From a bacterium (GTDB lineage Bacteria; Sumerlaeota; Sumerlaeia; SLMS01): DNA of 64,000 nucleotides. Below, piece by piece: positions 1 to 7,883 of the stretch. The DNA is taken from assembly GCA_016125005.1 (NCBI GenBank), contig WGMQ01000047.1, positions 1-64,000 on the forward strand. Reading direction: 5' to 3'. The position numbers and the translations under genes are program-made. A model generated the notes under the pieces. The model did not search any database and was not told where the DNA came from. It was given only the letters and a program-made list of their open reading frames with translations. The stretch's first letter is position 1, and each line of letters begins with the position of its first letter.

Positions 1-1
1 T

Positions 2-76
2 CAGGCGGAAAAGCCCAAGGCCGCACCCACCAAGGAGACCAAGTCTGGTGCCAAGAAGAAGAAAAAGAAGAGGTGA
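2..76 (+). CDS. C-terminal end of a protein with a lysine-rich tail (partial)
   Basis: The window opens inside a plus-strand reading frame that ends in TGA at 74-76. The visible 24 residues are dominated by Lys, Ala, Pro and Thr and finish with six lysines and an arginine. Such basic tails occur at the ends of many nucleic-acid-binding proteins, but the catalytic part lies outside the window, so no function is assigned. An AT-containing repeat module starts four bases after the stop codon. Confidence 0.55.
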   Translation, partial: QAEKPKAAPTKETKSGAKKKKKKR

Positions 77-79
77 AGG

Positions 80-195
80 GCGGGTCCTGTGAAGATGAGT
101 TACCACGGAGACACAGAGACACGGAGAACAACAGGACGAGAGGTATCGTCTGCACGGTACCTTTCCTCTGTTTATCCATGCTCTGTATATCCGGC
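80..195. repeat. Palindromic repeat module, left flank of the GxxExxY gene
   Basis: Positions 80-129 match 569-618 with only three mismatches in 50 bases, including the last 13 bases of the downstream GxxExxY gene and its stop. The core, starting at 102, is of the type ACCACGGAGRCACRGAGAC. At about 168-190 (TTTCCTCTGTTTATCCATGC) a degenerate copy of the core in inverted orientation can be seen, so the module could fold into an imperfect stem. Together with 569-715 it brackets the GxxExxY gene. Confidence 0.75.
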
Positions 196-206
196 GGGAG
201 TTGCGC

Positions 207-581
207 ATGCTAATTCATGAAGCCATGACGCAGCAAATAATCGCCGCAGCCATAGAAGTGCATCGCGAGTTGGGACCCGGGCTGCTCGAGGGCCTTTATG
301 AGGAGTGTCTCTGCCACGAGCTGACCCTCGGCGGCTTGTCTTGGCGTCGGCAGGTCGCCCTGCCGGTCATGTACAAGCAGAAGCAGTTGCAGACGGAGTA
401 TCGGTTGGATTTGGTAGTTGAGGAAAAGGTGATCCTCGAACTCAAGGCCGTCGAAAAGCTACTCCCAATCCACCACGCGCAAATCATGACGTACCTGAAA
501 CTCACCGGCTTTAGGGTGGGATTGCTGATGAACTTCAATGTGCCGGTCATGAAGGACGGCATCGTCAGGCGGGTCCTGTGA
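207..581 (+). CDS. GxxExxY family protein (PD-(D/E)XK-like fold)
   Basis: A 124-residue protein. The N-terminal region carries the family signature: an IIAAAIEVHRELGPGLLE run followed by G-LYEE, which is the GxxExxY motif that names the family. Further on, YRLDLVVEEKVILELKA fits the D...ExK pattern of a PD-(D/E)XK nuclease core, followed by a conserved HHAQIMTYLKLTG segment. The ATG at 207 is chosen over the TTG at 201 because GGGAG lies six bases upstream and family members begin at this point. The gene is complete and of normal length. The family is widespread in environmental bacteria, often next to dispersed repeats; its biological role is unknown. Here it sits between two palindromic repeat modules, and its last 13 bases form part of the downstream repeat. 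Confidence 0.9.
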   Translation: MLIHEAMTQQIIAAAIEVHRELGPGLLEGLYEECLCHELTLGGLSWRRQVALPVMYKQKQLQTEYRLDLVVEEKVILELKAVEKLLPIHHAQIMTYLKLTGFRVGLLMNFNVPVMKDGIVRRVL

Positions 582-715
582 AGATGAGTCACCACGGAGG
601 CACGGAGACACGGAGAACTAGATCGGTGGCCTCCAGTCGTGCCTGCATCACGACGACCTTGGACTTGAAGCCCTTCTCTCCATGCTTTTCCTCCGTGTCT
701 CCGTGCCTCCGTGGT
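569..715. repeat. Palindromic repeat module, right flank of the GxxExxY gene
   Basis: The core at 591-615 is repeated as a perfect 25-base inverted copy at 691-715, leaving a loop of about 75 bases. Positions 569-618 are also a direct repeat of 80-129. The repeat begins inside the final codons of the GxxExxY gene. This type of CACGGAGGCACGGAGACACGG repeat is, to my knowledge, dispersed in genomes of several environmental phyla and is often mis-annotated as short proteins rich in HGGTETRR. Confidence 0.85.
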
Positions 716-795
716 AGCCCTTTTCTTTTCCTCGCCTCCCGCCCGTTGAACCCCATTCCCAAAGCCACCAACCCGCCCACGAAGGAGAACCTCCT

Positions 796-1611
796 GTGAC
801 AACGGCGATTGAAAAACTCAAGGCAGCACAGGCCCGCACCGGGAGCCTGCTTTCCGTTGGGCTCGAGCCCTGCGCCGAGTACCTTCCCGCCTCCATGACC
901 GCGGACCTCGGCAACTACGAGTCCTTCCTCCGCGACATCATCGAGGCGTCCGCGGAGCACGTCTGCGCCTTCAAGTTCAACCTGGCCCATTTCGAGGCGC
1001 TGGGCTGGGAGGGCATGGAGCTGCTGTACTGCGTTCGCGACATGATCCCCGACAATGTGCTCGTGATCGCCGATGCCAAGCGCGGCGACATTGGCTCCAC
1101 CGCCAAGCAATATGCCGAGGCGATTTTCGGCAAGCTCAAGGCCGACGCGGTGACGCTCAATCCTCTCATGGGACGAGACAGCGCCGCGCCGTTCCTCGAG
1201 TGGAAAGACAAGCTGAACATCTTCCTGGTACTGACCTCCAACCCGGGTGCCGCGGACTTCCTGCTGCCGAACGATCTATACAAGTCCATCGCCCACGCGG
1301 TGAAGGGATGGAACGAGCACGCGGGGAACTGCGCCTTCGTCACCGGCGCCACGCGCCCGGCGCAACTCGGCGAGCTGCGCGCCATCGCCCCGTCCATTCC
1401 GTTCCTGGTTCCGGGCCTCGGAGCCCAGGGGGGAGACCTGGCGGAGACCATTCGCCACGGCCGCATTACGGGCGACTTCTCCGGCCTGATCCTGCACGTC
1501 ACCCGCGGCATCCTTCCCGGACCGACCGAGACCGGCGATCCGGTGGAACTGATCCGCGCGAAGGTCCAGCAGTGGAATCGCGACATCGAGAAAGCGAGGA
1601 GCGCACGATGA
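796..1611 (+). CDS. pyrF: Orotidine 5'-phosphate decarboxylase
   Basis: Decarboxylates OMP to UMP, the last step of de novo pyrimidine synthesis. At 271 residues it belongs to the longer subfamily (about 270 residues) rather than the 230-residue E. coli type. It has the typical LSVGLEPC start, the FKFNLAHFE segment and the catalytic DAKRGDIGSTAKQYA loop (Asp/Lys/Asp). The phosphate-binding end has VPGLGAQGGD. The start is GTG at 796, with AAGGAG about eight bases upstream. Its stop overlaps the pyrE start (ATGA), so the two genes are translationally coupled. Confidence 0.96.
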   Translation: MTTAIEKLKAAQARTGSLLSVGLEPCAEYLPASMTADLGNYESFLRDIIEASAEHVCAFKFNLAHFEALGWEGMELLYCVRDMIPDNVLVIADAKRGDIGSTAKQYAEAIFGKLKADAVTLNPLMGRDSAAPFLEWKDKLNIFLVLTSNPGAADFLLPNDLYKSIAHAVKGWNEHAGNCAFVTGATRPAQLGELRAIAPSIPFLVPGLGAQGGDLAETIRHGRITGDFSGLILHVTRGILPGPTETGDPVELIRAKVQQWNRDIEKARSAR

Positions 1612-2195
1612 ACATCGAGGAACGGGTCGAGGAACTGTTGGAGGAAACCGGCGCGCTCAAGCGCGGCCATTTCCTGCTGAGCTCTGGCCTGCACAGCGAC
1701 CGTTATTGCCAGTGCGCCGCCCTTTTCGAGGAACCGGCCATGGCCGAGGAAGTGGCCCGCCTCATGGCGGACGCGCTCCCCGAGGACCTGACCGTCGACA
1801 CGGTGCTGAGCCCCGCCATCGGCGGCATCCTGTGGGGCTACGAACTGGCCCGCGCCCTCGGCGCCCGCAGCCTCTTCGCGGAACGCAAGCCGGGCGAGTT
1901 GTTTCAACTCCGCCGCGGATTCCACCTCAGCCGTGGCGAGCGCGTCCTGCTGGCCGAGGATGTGGTGACGACGGGTCGCAGCGTGCTGGAAGTCGTGCCG
2001 CTCATCGAGGCGGCGGGCGCGGAACTCGTCGGCTTCGCCAGCATCGCCGACCGCAGCGCCGGCAAGTTCACGCCGAGCCACCCGTTCTATTCGCTCATCA
2101 AGCTGAACTTCCAGACCTGGGCCCCCGCCGATTGTCCGCACTGCGCTGCAGGAACCGCGATCGACAAACCGGGCAGCCGCGTCGAGAAGGGGTGA
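1608..2195 (+). CDS. pyrE: Orotate phosphoribosyltransferase
   Basis: Transfers phosphoribose from PRPP to orotate to give OMP, the substrate of the preceding PyrF. The 195-residue protein has the N-terminal GALKRGHFLLSSGLHSDRY motif of OPRTases and the PRPP-binding loop VLLAEDVVTTGRSVLEVV (acidic pair plus TTG). The ATG at 1608 overlaps the pyrF stop by four bases. The gene ends one base before the convergent Nudix gene. The last two steps of UMP synthesis are thus made from one short operon. Confidence 0.96.
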   Translation: MNIEERVEELLEETGALKRGHFLLSSGLHSDRYCQCAALFEEPAMAEEVARLMADALPEDLTVDTVLSPAIGGILWGYELARALGARSLFAERKPGELFQLRRGFHLSRGERVLLAEDVVTTGRSVLEVVPLIEAAGAELVGFASIADRSAGKFTPSHPFYSLIKLNFQTWAPADCPHCAAGTAIDKPGSRVEKG

Positions 2196-2196
2196 G

Positions 2197-2712
2197 TCAC
2201 CGCGTCAGGAAATACACCCCCGCGTAGAGCTTCGGATCGACCTGGATTCCGGCCACCATGCGGTCGTGGAGCCACTGGTCGAGTTCGTCGAGGCCCACTT
2301 CGTGAACGGTGATGTCTTCCGAATCGACGCCCCCTCCCGCGGCGACGCGGCGCAGTCCCGTCGCACAGACCAGGACGATGCGTTCGGTTCCCAGCCCCGG
2401 CGATAGGGGACCGCGGGCAACTTCTTCGATGCGGTCTGCCGTGTAGCCGGTTTCCTCCAGCAATTCGCGGCGGGCCGCCACCTGCCAGGATTCCTCCGAC
2501 AACTCGGGCGAATCGCCGACGAGCCCGGCGGGGAGCTCGATCACGCGCCCGCCGACGGGGGGACGCGTTTGCTCCACCAGCAGCAGGCGCCGGTCATCGG
2601 TCATGGCGGCAATCACCACGGCCCAGTGGCAGTTGGTGCGCTCGCAGTACTCCCACCCGCTCGGCTTGCGACGAAGACGCAGGAACCGTCCCTCGGCTAG
2701 AATCTCGTCCAT
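2197..2712 (-). CDS. Nudix hydrolase, ADP-ribose pyrophosphatase type
   Basis: A 171-residue Nudix protein. The Nudix box is visible as GLVG...AARRELLEETGY, with a loop a few residues longer than the canonical GX5EX7REUXEEXGU, as in some ADP-ribose/sugar-nucleotide pyrophosphatases. Upstream, LLLVEQTRPPVGGRVIELPAG matches the ADPRase subgroup (R-P-P then E-PAG). Likely substrates are ADP-ribose or related nucleotide sugars; this is inference from the subgroup pattern. It is convergent with pyrE and divergent from the STAS gene. Confidence 0.87.
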   Translation of the reverse strand: MDEILAEGRFLRLRRKPSGWEYCERTNCHWAVVIAAMTDDRRLLLVEQTRPPVGGRVIELPAGLVGDSPELSEESWQVAARRELLEETGYTADRIEEVARGPLSPGLGTERIVLVCATGLRRVAAGGGVDSEDITVHEVGLDELDQWLHDRMVAGIQVDPKLYAGVYFLTR

Positions 2713-2799
2713 GATCGGTCACGCTCCATCATTTCGCGATTGCAGACTCGACACAATGGGGAGCTTCTAGCGGTGATATTCGCCGGGAGGCTATCGAAG

Positions 2800-3132
2800 A
2801 TGAGCAGCGAGCGTGCAGAGATTGCGGTCCTAAGGTTGGGAGGTCCTCGGCTGGCGTATACGGAATGCGACCAGATGAAGGAGATGTTCAATCAGTTGCT
2901 TCGCGCCGGTCAGGTGCGGATCGCTCTGGATTTCAGCGATGTGGAGTTCATGGACAGCACGATGATCGGGACCTTGGTCGCAAGTGTCCGGCGCGTGAAC
3001 TCCTTCGAGGGCCGTGTCGCGATCTGCAACCTCTCCGCGCCGCTCGAGCGACTCATCGCCATCCTCAAGCTGGAAGGCACCTTCCTCGTCTGCAAGTCGG
3101 TTGAGGAGGCGCGGGAGAAGCTCGGAGCCTGA
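2800..3132 (+). CDS. STAS-domain protein, anti-sigma factor antagonist-like
   Basis: A 110-residue single STAS domain. The sequence DFSDVEFMDSTMIGTL around residue 50 matches the conserved strand/loop/helix of RsbV/SpoIIAA proteins, with the Ser (DST) at the position that is phosphorylated by an RsbW-type kinase. The start at ATG 2800 is chosen over an earlier in-frame start at 2740 because GGGAGG lies eight bases upstream and the domain begins immediately. No RsbW kinase is adjacent. A SpoIIE-type phosphatase that could dephosphorylate such a protein is 3 kb downstream. Confidence 0.88.
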   Translation: MSSERAEIAVLRLGGPRLAYTECDQMKEMFNQLLRAGQVRIALDFSDVEFMDSTMIGTLVASVRRVNSFEGRVAICNLSAPLERLIAILKLEGTFLVCKSVEEAREKLGA

Positions 3133-3137
3133 GACAC

Positions 3138-3740
3138 TCAGGTCAGCGGAGGCTTCTGCGTCCGCCGCATTTCGATGTGCAGCGTCTCCATGAACTTCCC
3201 CTCGCGGTCCGGGACGTGCATCGCCGTCAGGATGCGATCCGGCGTGAGGAACCGAAACACCACCAGGCAGTCATGCCGCGTCTTGAACATGGGGTTGGAA
3301 TACTCCCCCCAGAGCCGGATTGAGCCATCCGTGTCGTACCACCCGCCCTCGGCCAGCAGCGTCCCGTTGTGGATCGACTCGATCATGGACAAGGTGTACT
3401 TGCCGATCACGTTGTCATAGCCGAGCTGATATTGTAGTTCCCAGTTGGTCAGCTCCGATTCAATCCGCCAGTTCATCTGGACGAAACGACCGTCGAAGAT
3501 CGTCTCACAGGCGACCTGCCCCTTGGCGTCAAAGTGCGGGCCGTAGCCGCAGGCGTCGAATCCGCCGTCGAGAGACCACCTACCCACAAACCCCAAGAGG
3601 CGCGCGTGCTCTGGCGACTTGGCGGAGATACGGTTGAATTGTCTCCAAAGCCGCCTCAGTTCTTCCGTGGGTAGATTGTCGTGGTCGCCAAAATCGGGGG
3701 TATCCGCCGGTTTCTCGTCGTCCGGAGGAATTGTCATCAT
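3138..3740 (-). CDS. DUF1579-like protein
   Basis: A 200-residue cytosolic protein. From about residue 40 it resembles the DUF1579 family: LLGFVGRWSLDGG, then FDGRFVQMNWR, LGYDNVIGKYTLSMIES, and a C-terminal TPDRILTAMHVPDREGKFMETLHIEMRR. The family folds as a lipocalin-like barrel and has no established activity. The start is the ATG at 3740 (MMTIPPDDEK), preceded by GGGAG, rather than a TTG four codons upstream. It is convergent with the STAS gene, five bases apart. Confidence 0.7.
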   Translation of the reverse strand: MMTIPPDDEKPADTPDFGDHDNLPTEELRRLWRQFNRISAKSPEHARLLGFVGRWSLDGGFDACGYGPHFDAKGQVACETIFDGRFVQMNWRIESELTNWELQYQLGYDNVIGKYTLSMIESIHNGTLLAEGGWYDTDGSIRLWGEYSNPMFKTRHDCLVVFRFLTPDRILTAMHVPDREGKFMETLHIEMRRTQKPPLT

Positions 3741-3904
3741 TTGATCTCCCAAGTTATGCTATCGGAAGAGTCGAGCGGAACGGCGTGCTCAGGGCAACGC
3801 GAATGTTGCGAAAATCAAATCTGTAAGCCGAAAACGCTCCAAATCGGAGGCCGACACTTTATTCAATTTGTCTGTAATTGTTAATGCTTGCCACCGCCAC
3901 GCGA

Positions 3905-4828
3905 TCAGACAGGAAGGCACAGGTACGCCGCCCATTCGTCCATCTCGAATTCCTCGGCGACGCGGAAGCCCTGCGCGGTGACGCTGGCACGGACCGCCTC
4001 GCGCTCGCCCATCATGAAACCGGAAAGCACCAGGGGCTTGTCGATCTGGCGCAGCTTTCCAAGAAGCGGCGTGAACCGCTCGCTCAGCATGTTGCAGACG
4101 ATGAGGTCCGGCTCGGCGAAGCCGCGGGCCATGCCCTCCTCCATGCCTTCGAGCGGGCTCGGGCTCAGCACAAAGCAAACGCGATCGGAAACCCCGTTGA
4201 GGCCCGCGTTGAGGAGGAAGTTCTCCTCGCAAACCGGGTCGTACTCCACGCCGATGGCCTGGCTCATCCCCAGCATGATGGCGGCAAAAGCGAGAATCCC
4301 GGAGCCGGTGCCCACATCCAGCAGGCACTTCCCCGGTAGCCCCTGCTTCTCCAGAATCCGAAGACAAAGCCGCGTGGTTTCGTGGGAGCCGGTGCCGAAG
4401 GCCTGACCCGGGTCGATCTGCACCAAGAACGCGTCGGCGGGGGCGTCGGCGGGAAGCTGGTTCTCCCACGGCGGACCCACGTAGACACGGTCCCCAATGC
4501 GCGCAGTGCGGAAGAACTGACGCCAGGTCTTCCCCCAGTCCTCGTTCTCGATGGGGCTGGCGCTTAGCTTGTAGCAGCCGGCGGGAAGCAGGTCCGCGGC
4601 AAGTTCCTCGACACCCCGGAGAACCTGCTCAAGGGTGCCTTCCTCCGGCGCGAAGAACATCATCGCCGCCTTGGGAATCGGGAGGATCTCCTTCGGACTG
4701 AGGGAAAGGTCCTGCACTCCCTGGCAGTTCAATTGCAGGGAAACGAGCGCCACGAGATAGTCCCAGGAGTCCTGCGGGGGCTCGGAGGAAAACTCGATCA
4801 GAATGCCATGCCACGGTTCGTTTGTCAT
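3905..4828 (-). CDS. prmA: Ribosomal protein L11 methyltransferase
   Basis: A 307-residue SAM-dependent methyltransferase. The N-terminal 120 residues form the substrate-recognition part. The catalytic part has the PrmA hallmarks FGTGSHETTRLCL, the SAM-binding LLDVGTGSGILAFAA and a CNML segment in place of the usual AN(I/L)L. PrmA trimethylates several lysines and the N-terminus of ribosomal protein L11. The ATG at 4828 is the most plausible start, because the longer upstream frame is low-complexity read-through. The gene is divergent from rplM. Confidence 0.9.
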   Translation of the reverse strand: MTNEPWHGILIEFSSEPPQDSWDYLVALVSLQLNCQGVQDLSLSPKEILPIPKAAMMFFAPEEGTLEQVLRGVEELAADLLPAGCYKLSASPIENEDWGKTWRQFFRTARIGDRVYVGPPWENQLPADAPADAFLVQIDPGQAFGTGSHETTRLCLRILEKQGLPGKCLLDVGTGSGILAFAAIMLGMSQAIGVEYDPVCEENFLLNAGLNGVSDRVCFVLSPSPLEGMEEGMARGFAEPDLIVCNMLSERFTPLLGKLRQIDKPLVLSGFMMGEREAVRASVTAQGFRVAEEFEMDEWAAYLCLPV

Positions 4829-4931
4829 GGGCGAATGATGCGAGGGGTGGCGCGTGGGGAGGCAACCGGAAAGGGCGGTGGAGGATTGCGGGATCGTGTT
4901 GGTCCTGAAATGACAGGCGCAAGAATCCGCC

Positions 4932-4958
4932 TTGACAGAGCCCCCCTTCTGCGTAGCT
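4932..4958 (+). promoter_or_regulatory. Candidate promoter of rplM-rpsI
   Basis: A perfect -35 hexamer TTGACA (4932-4937) lies in the prmA/rplM divergent spacer. The best -10 is TAGCTT at 4953-4958, with a short 15-base spacing, so the assignment is tentative. If used, the transcript would carry a leader of about 140 bases before rplM. Confidence 0.35.
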
Positions 4959-5102
4959 TTTGCGGCTCCGCCGGAGCGTGTCTCGTGGTGGCGACTGGCT
5001 CCCCGTCCAGAAGCCTGCCAAGAGGGCGCTCTCCCGGAAAACACGATGCCAGTGGTTGGTGGACCGGCAGCATCGTAAACCAAGAACGAGAACAAAGGTT
5101 TC

Positions 5103-5573
5103 ATGAGAGCACAAGACAGCACCCTCTCGAAGCCGTCGGAAATTCAGGAGAAGTGGTATATCGTGGACGCCGAGGGCCTCGTTGTGGGCCGCGTTGCCTC
5201 CCGTATTGCCAAGCTCCTCCGCGGCAAGACGCTCGCCAACTATAGCCCGCACCTTGACTTCAAGGTCCACGTCATCATCACCAACGCCGACAAGGTGGTC
5301 TTCACCGGCAACAAGCTGGAAGACAAGGTTTACGTGCACCACAGCCGTTTCCGCACCGGCCTCAAGTCGATCTCGGCCCGTCACCTCCTCGAGCAGAAGC
5401 CCGAGGAAGTGCTCCGCAAGGCCATCCACGGCATGCTGCCGAAGAACCGCCTCGGCCGCGTCCTCGACAAGCACGTGCGCATCTATCGCTCGGGCGCCTA
5501 CACGGGCCAGCACGACGCCCAGAAGCCGGAACAGCTTGTCGTCAAGACGCGCGTTCCCAAAGCCACCCTTTGA
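5103..5573 (+). CDS. rplM: 50S ribosomal protein L13
   Basis: A 156-residue L13, slightly longer than the usual 142 because of about 12 extra N-terminal residues. Family features are WYIVDAEGLVVGRVAS near residue 17, the HLDFKVHVIITNADKV stretch and the KAIHGMLPKNRLGR signature. It is an early-assembly protein of the large subunit. The first gene of the classical rplM-rpsI pair, 20 bases before rpsI. Confidence 0.98.
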   Translation: MRAQDSTLSKPSEIQEKWYIVDAEGLVVGRVASRIAKLLRGKTLANYSPHLDFKVHVIITNADKVVFTGNKLEDKVYVHHSRFRTGLKSISARHLLEQKPEEVLRKAIHGMLPKNRLGRVLDKHVRIYRSGAYTGQHDAQKPEQLVVKTRVPKATL

Positions 5574-5593
5574 CGACGGAGAGTTGACGACCC

Positions 5594-5995
5594 ATGGCTG
5601 AAAAGCTCGAACAGTATCTCGGCACCGGTCGACGCAAGTGCGCCGTCGCCCGTGTTTATCTTCGCCCCGGCAAGGGCAAGATGGTTGTGAATGGCAAGGA
5701 GTGGAAGTCCTACTTCGGCGACCGCCCCATGCTCGACCAGTACATGCGCTCCCCCCTCAAGGACACCGGCAACGTCACGAAGTTCGACATCGTCGTGAAC
5801 GTTCAGGGCGGTGGCCCCAACGGTCAGGCCGGCGCGATCCGTCACGGCATCGCCCGCGCCCTCCTGAAGGTCAGCGACTCCAATCGCATCGTCCTCAAGA
5901 AGGCCGGCTTCCTTACCCGCGATCCCCGCGTCAAGGAACGTCGCAAGTACGGCCTCCGCAAGGCCCGTCGCGCCTCGCAGTTCAGCAAGCGCTAA
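5594..5995 (+). CDS. rpsI: 30S ribosomal protein S9
   Basis: A 133-residue S9 with the typical [14 protein letters not shown] start, [20 protein letters not shown] centre and the C-terminal basic tail ending in SQFSKR that reaches the P-site tRNA. It is the second gene of the rplM-rpsI operon and is followed 33 bases later by a strong intrinsic terminator. Confidence 0.98.
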   Translation: MAEKLEQYLGTGRRKCAVARVYLRPGKGKMVVNGKEWKSYFGDRPMLDQYMRSPLKDTGNVTKFDIVVNVQGGGPNGQAGAIRHGIARALLKVSDSNRIVLKKAGFLTRDPRVKERRKYGLRKARRASQFSKR

Positions 5996-6028
5996 TACCC
6001 AGCGCCTGCTTCAATGTGCCAACACCCA

Positions 6029-6065
6029 CGGGAGGCTCCTTCGCAGGAGCCTCCCGTTTCTTTTT
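6029..6065 (+). terminator. Intrinsic terminator of rplM-rpsI
   Basis: A perfect 12-base stem, CGGGAGGCTCCT with its complement, around a TCGC loop and followed by TTTCTTTTT. Confidence 0.93.
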
Positions 6066-6188
6066 CGCCCGGAAAAGTTTTACCACGGGCAGGGCCATCC
6101 CCCCGCCGCATGAAAAGCCGTTTCCTTGACAGGCGATGGCTTTGATGGAACGGTCCACATGCCGCAGGCAGGACAGGTGGATTTTTCG

Positions 6189-7874
6189 ATGGAATTAACC
6201 AAGACTCCCATCCCCGTTGTCGAACCCACTGAGGAACTCTCGGTGCCACTGGCTCCGGCGGCTGCCCCCATGGCCATGCTGGACGCCTCCGCCGACGAGA
6301 TCTCAATCCTCCTCCGCCGAGTCGCCCTCCACACGTTCCAAAACGACGGGCTTTGCCGCGTCCTCGGTTATCTCGTGGCCATGCCGCGACGTACCCTGGA
6401 AGCTGTCTTCGACGAATCAGAGCTCGATCCCTCCGAATTGCCGTCCTTCCCCGTCCGCATCGACACCAGAGCGCGCCTCCTCGACGGGATTACAATCTTC
6501 GAACCGAAGCCGGGTCACCTCATTCCCCCAGCGGCTCCGCACGCGCCCGGACTTACCGATACGGTGGCGCTCCCTCTGCATTCCAAGGACGACCTGCTGG
6601 GGCTGGTGGTCTTTCAATCGAAGTCGCCCCGCCACTGGGACGAGTCTTGGGCCCGCCAGCTGGCCGAGCTTTTCGTTCGCGGTCTCCGGCGCCACGAAAT
6701 GGCGCGGCGACAGGAGACCGAGACCCACTTGATGGACACGCTGATGCGTCACCTGCCCGACGCGATCTACTTCAAGGATGCCCAGAGCCGCTTCATCCGC
6801 GCCAGCCGTCAGGTCGTGACACAGAACGGGTTCCTCAGTTTCTCCGAATTGCAGGGGAAGACGGACTTCGACCTCTTCACCCAGGAGCATGCGGCCCAGG
6901 CATTCCGCGACGAAGAAACGGTGATGAGGACTGGCACGCCGATTATCGCAAAAGAGGAAAAGGAAACCTGGCCTGATGGACACGTCACCTGGGTCCTGAC
7001 CACCAAGATGCCGTTCCGCGATCGGCACGGGCGTATCGTCGGCACCTTCGGCATGTCCCGCGATATCACGCAGCTTCGCCAGACGCAGGCTGCCCTTCTG
7101 GAAAGTCAGGAAATGCTCCGCCAGCGCTACCAGGCGATGGAGAACGATCTGGCCCAGGCGCGCATCATCCAGATGGCGCTGCTTCCCCAGACACCTCCCG
7201 AGTACAAGCAACTTCAGATTCGTTTCCGCTACGAGCCGCTGGATGCGGTGGGCGGAGACTTCTTCTCCTTCCGGCGCCTGCCTAGCGGAGGGCTGGCAGT
7301 GTTCCTTGGCGACCTGACAGGTCATGGCGTCTCCGCGGCGCTGTTCATGTCCCTCATCCGCTGCATGACCGAGCGGGTGTTCGAGACGGACGGGAGCAAA
7401 CCGGGGACCTACGTGAGCGCCCTCGATCAGGCACTGCTTGGCCAGATTCCCCACGGGTTCATCACCGCCATCTACTGCGTGCTGGAGCCCAACCCCGACG
7501 GCACCGTGAGCCTTTCCTGGTGCGGAGCGGGGCATCCGGATCCGATCATTTGGCGCAAGGCCACGGGCACCACGGAGCAACTCCCTGGTGGCGATGGAGC
7601 CATTGGCATTTTCGAAAGCTTCCCTCGCGAAGAGCGACGCATGACCTTGCTCCCGGGCGACCGGCTGTTCCTCTACACCGACGGCATTCCCGAAACGCTC
7701 ACGCCGGAGGGGAACATGCTGGGCTTCGAGAGCGTCGGCACTTGCATCGCCGACGCGCACCGTCCTGATCTGGAGATGACGCTGGATAACCTGCTGCGCC
7801 GGGTCCGGGAGTTCCGCGGCGACGCTCCCGCAGAGGACGACATCGCCCTGATCGGTATCGAGGTGAACGGCTGA
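6189..7874 (+). CDS. GAF-like/PAS/SpoIIE (PP2C-type) protein serine phosphatase
   Basis: About 561 residues. The N-terminal ~200 residues look like a divergent GAF sensor domain. A PAS domain follows at about 210-325 (LPDAIYFKDAQSRFIRAS ... GTFGMSRDITQLR). A short coiled linker leads into a SpoIIE/PP2C phosphatase at about 345-560, with metal-binding motifs AVGGDFFSF and GDLTGHGVSAAL and the C-terminal DDIALIGIEV. Such RsbU-like enzymes dephosphorylate STAS-domain antagonists in partner-switching systems. The STAS gene at 2800 is the obvious local candidate substrate. The ATG at 6189 has AGGTGGA seven bases upstream and is preferred to the in-frame TTG at 6126. Confidence 0.88.
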   Translation: MELTKTPIPVVEPTEELSVPLAPAAAPMAMLDASADEISILLRRVALHTFQNDGLCRVLGYLVAMPRRTLEAVFDESELDPSELPSFPVRIDTRARLLDGITIFEPKPGHLIPPAAPHAPGLTDTVALPLHSKDDLLGLVVFQSKSPRHWDESWARQLAELFVRGLRRHEMARRQETETHLMDTLMRHLPDAIYFKDAQSRFIRASRQVVTQNGFLSFSELQGKTDFDLFTQEHAAQAFRDEETVMRTGTPIIAKEEKETWPDGHVTWVLTTKMPFRDRHGRIVGTFGMSRDITQLRQTQAALLESQEMLRQRYQAMENDLAQARIIQMALLPQTPPEYKQLQIRFRYEPLDAVGGDFFSFRRLPSGGLAVFLGDLTGHGVSAALFMSLIRCMTERVFETDGSKPGTYVSALDQALLGQIPHGFITAIYCVLEPNPDGTVSLSWCGAGHPDPIIWRKATGTTEQLPGGDGAIGIFESFPREERRMTLLPGDRLFLYTDGIPETLTPEGNMLGFESVGTCIADAHRPDLEMTLDNLLRRVREFRGDAPAEDDIALIGIEVNG

Positions 7875-7883
7875 GGGGGGCCC

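Noticed and set aside
591-715. CRISPR-like repeat
   Set aside because: Only two direct copies 490 bases apart plus inverted copies; there is no spacer array and no cas gene.
578-799. Short frame with HHGGTETRR-type sequence
   Set aside because: It is the translation of the palindromic repeat, not a gene.
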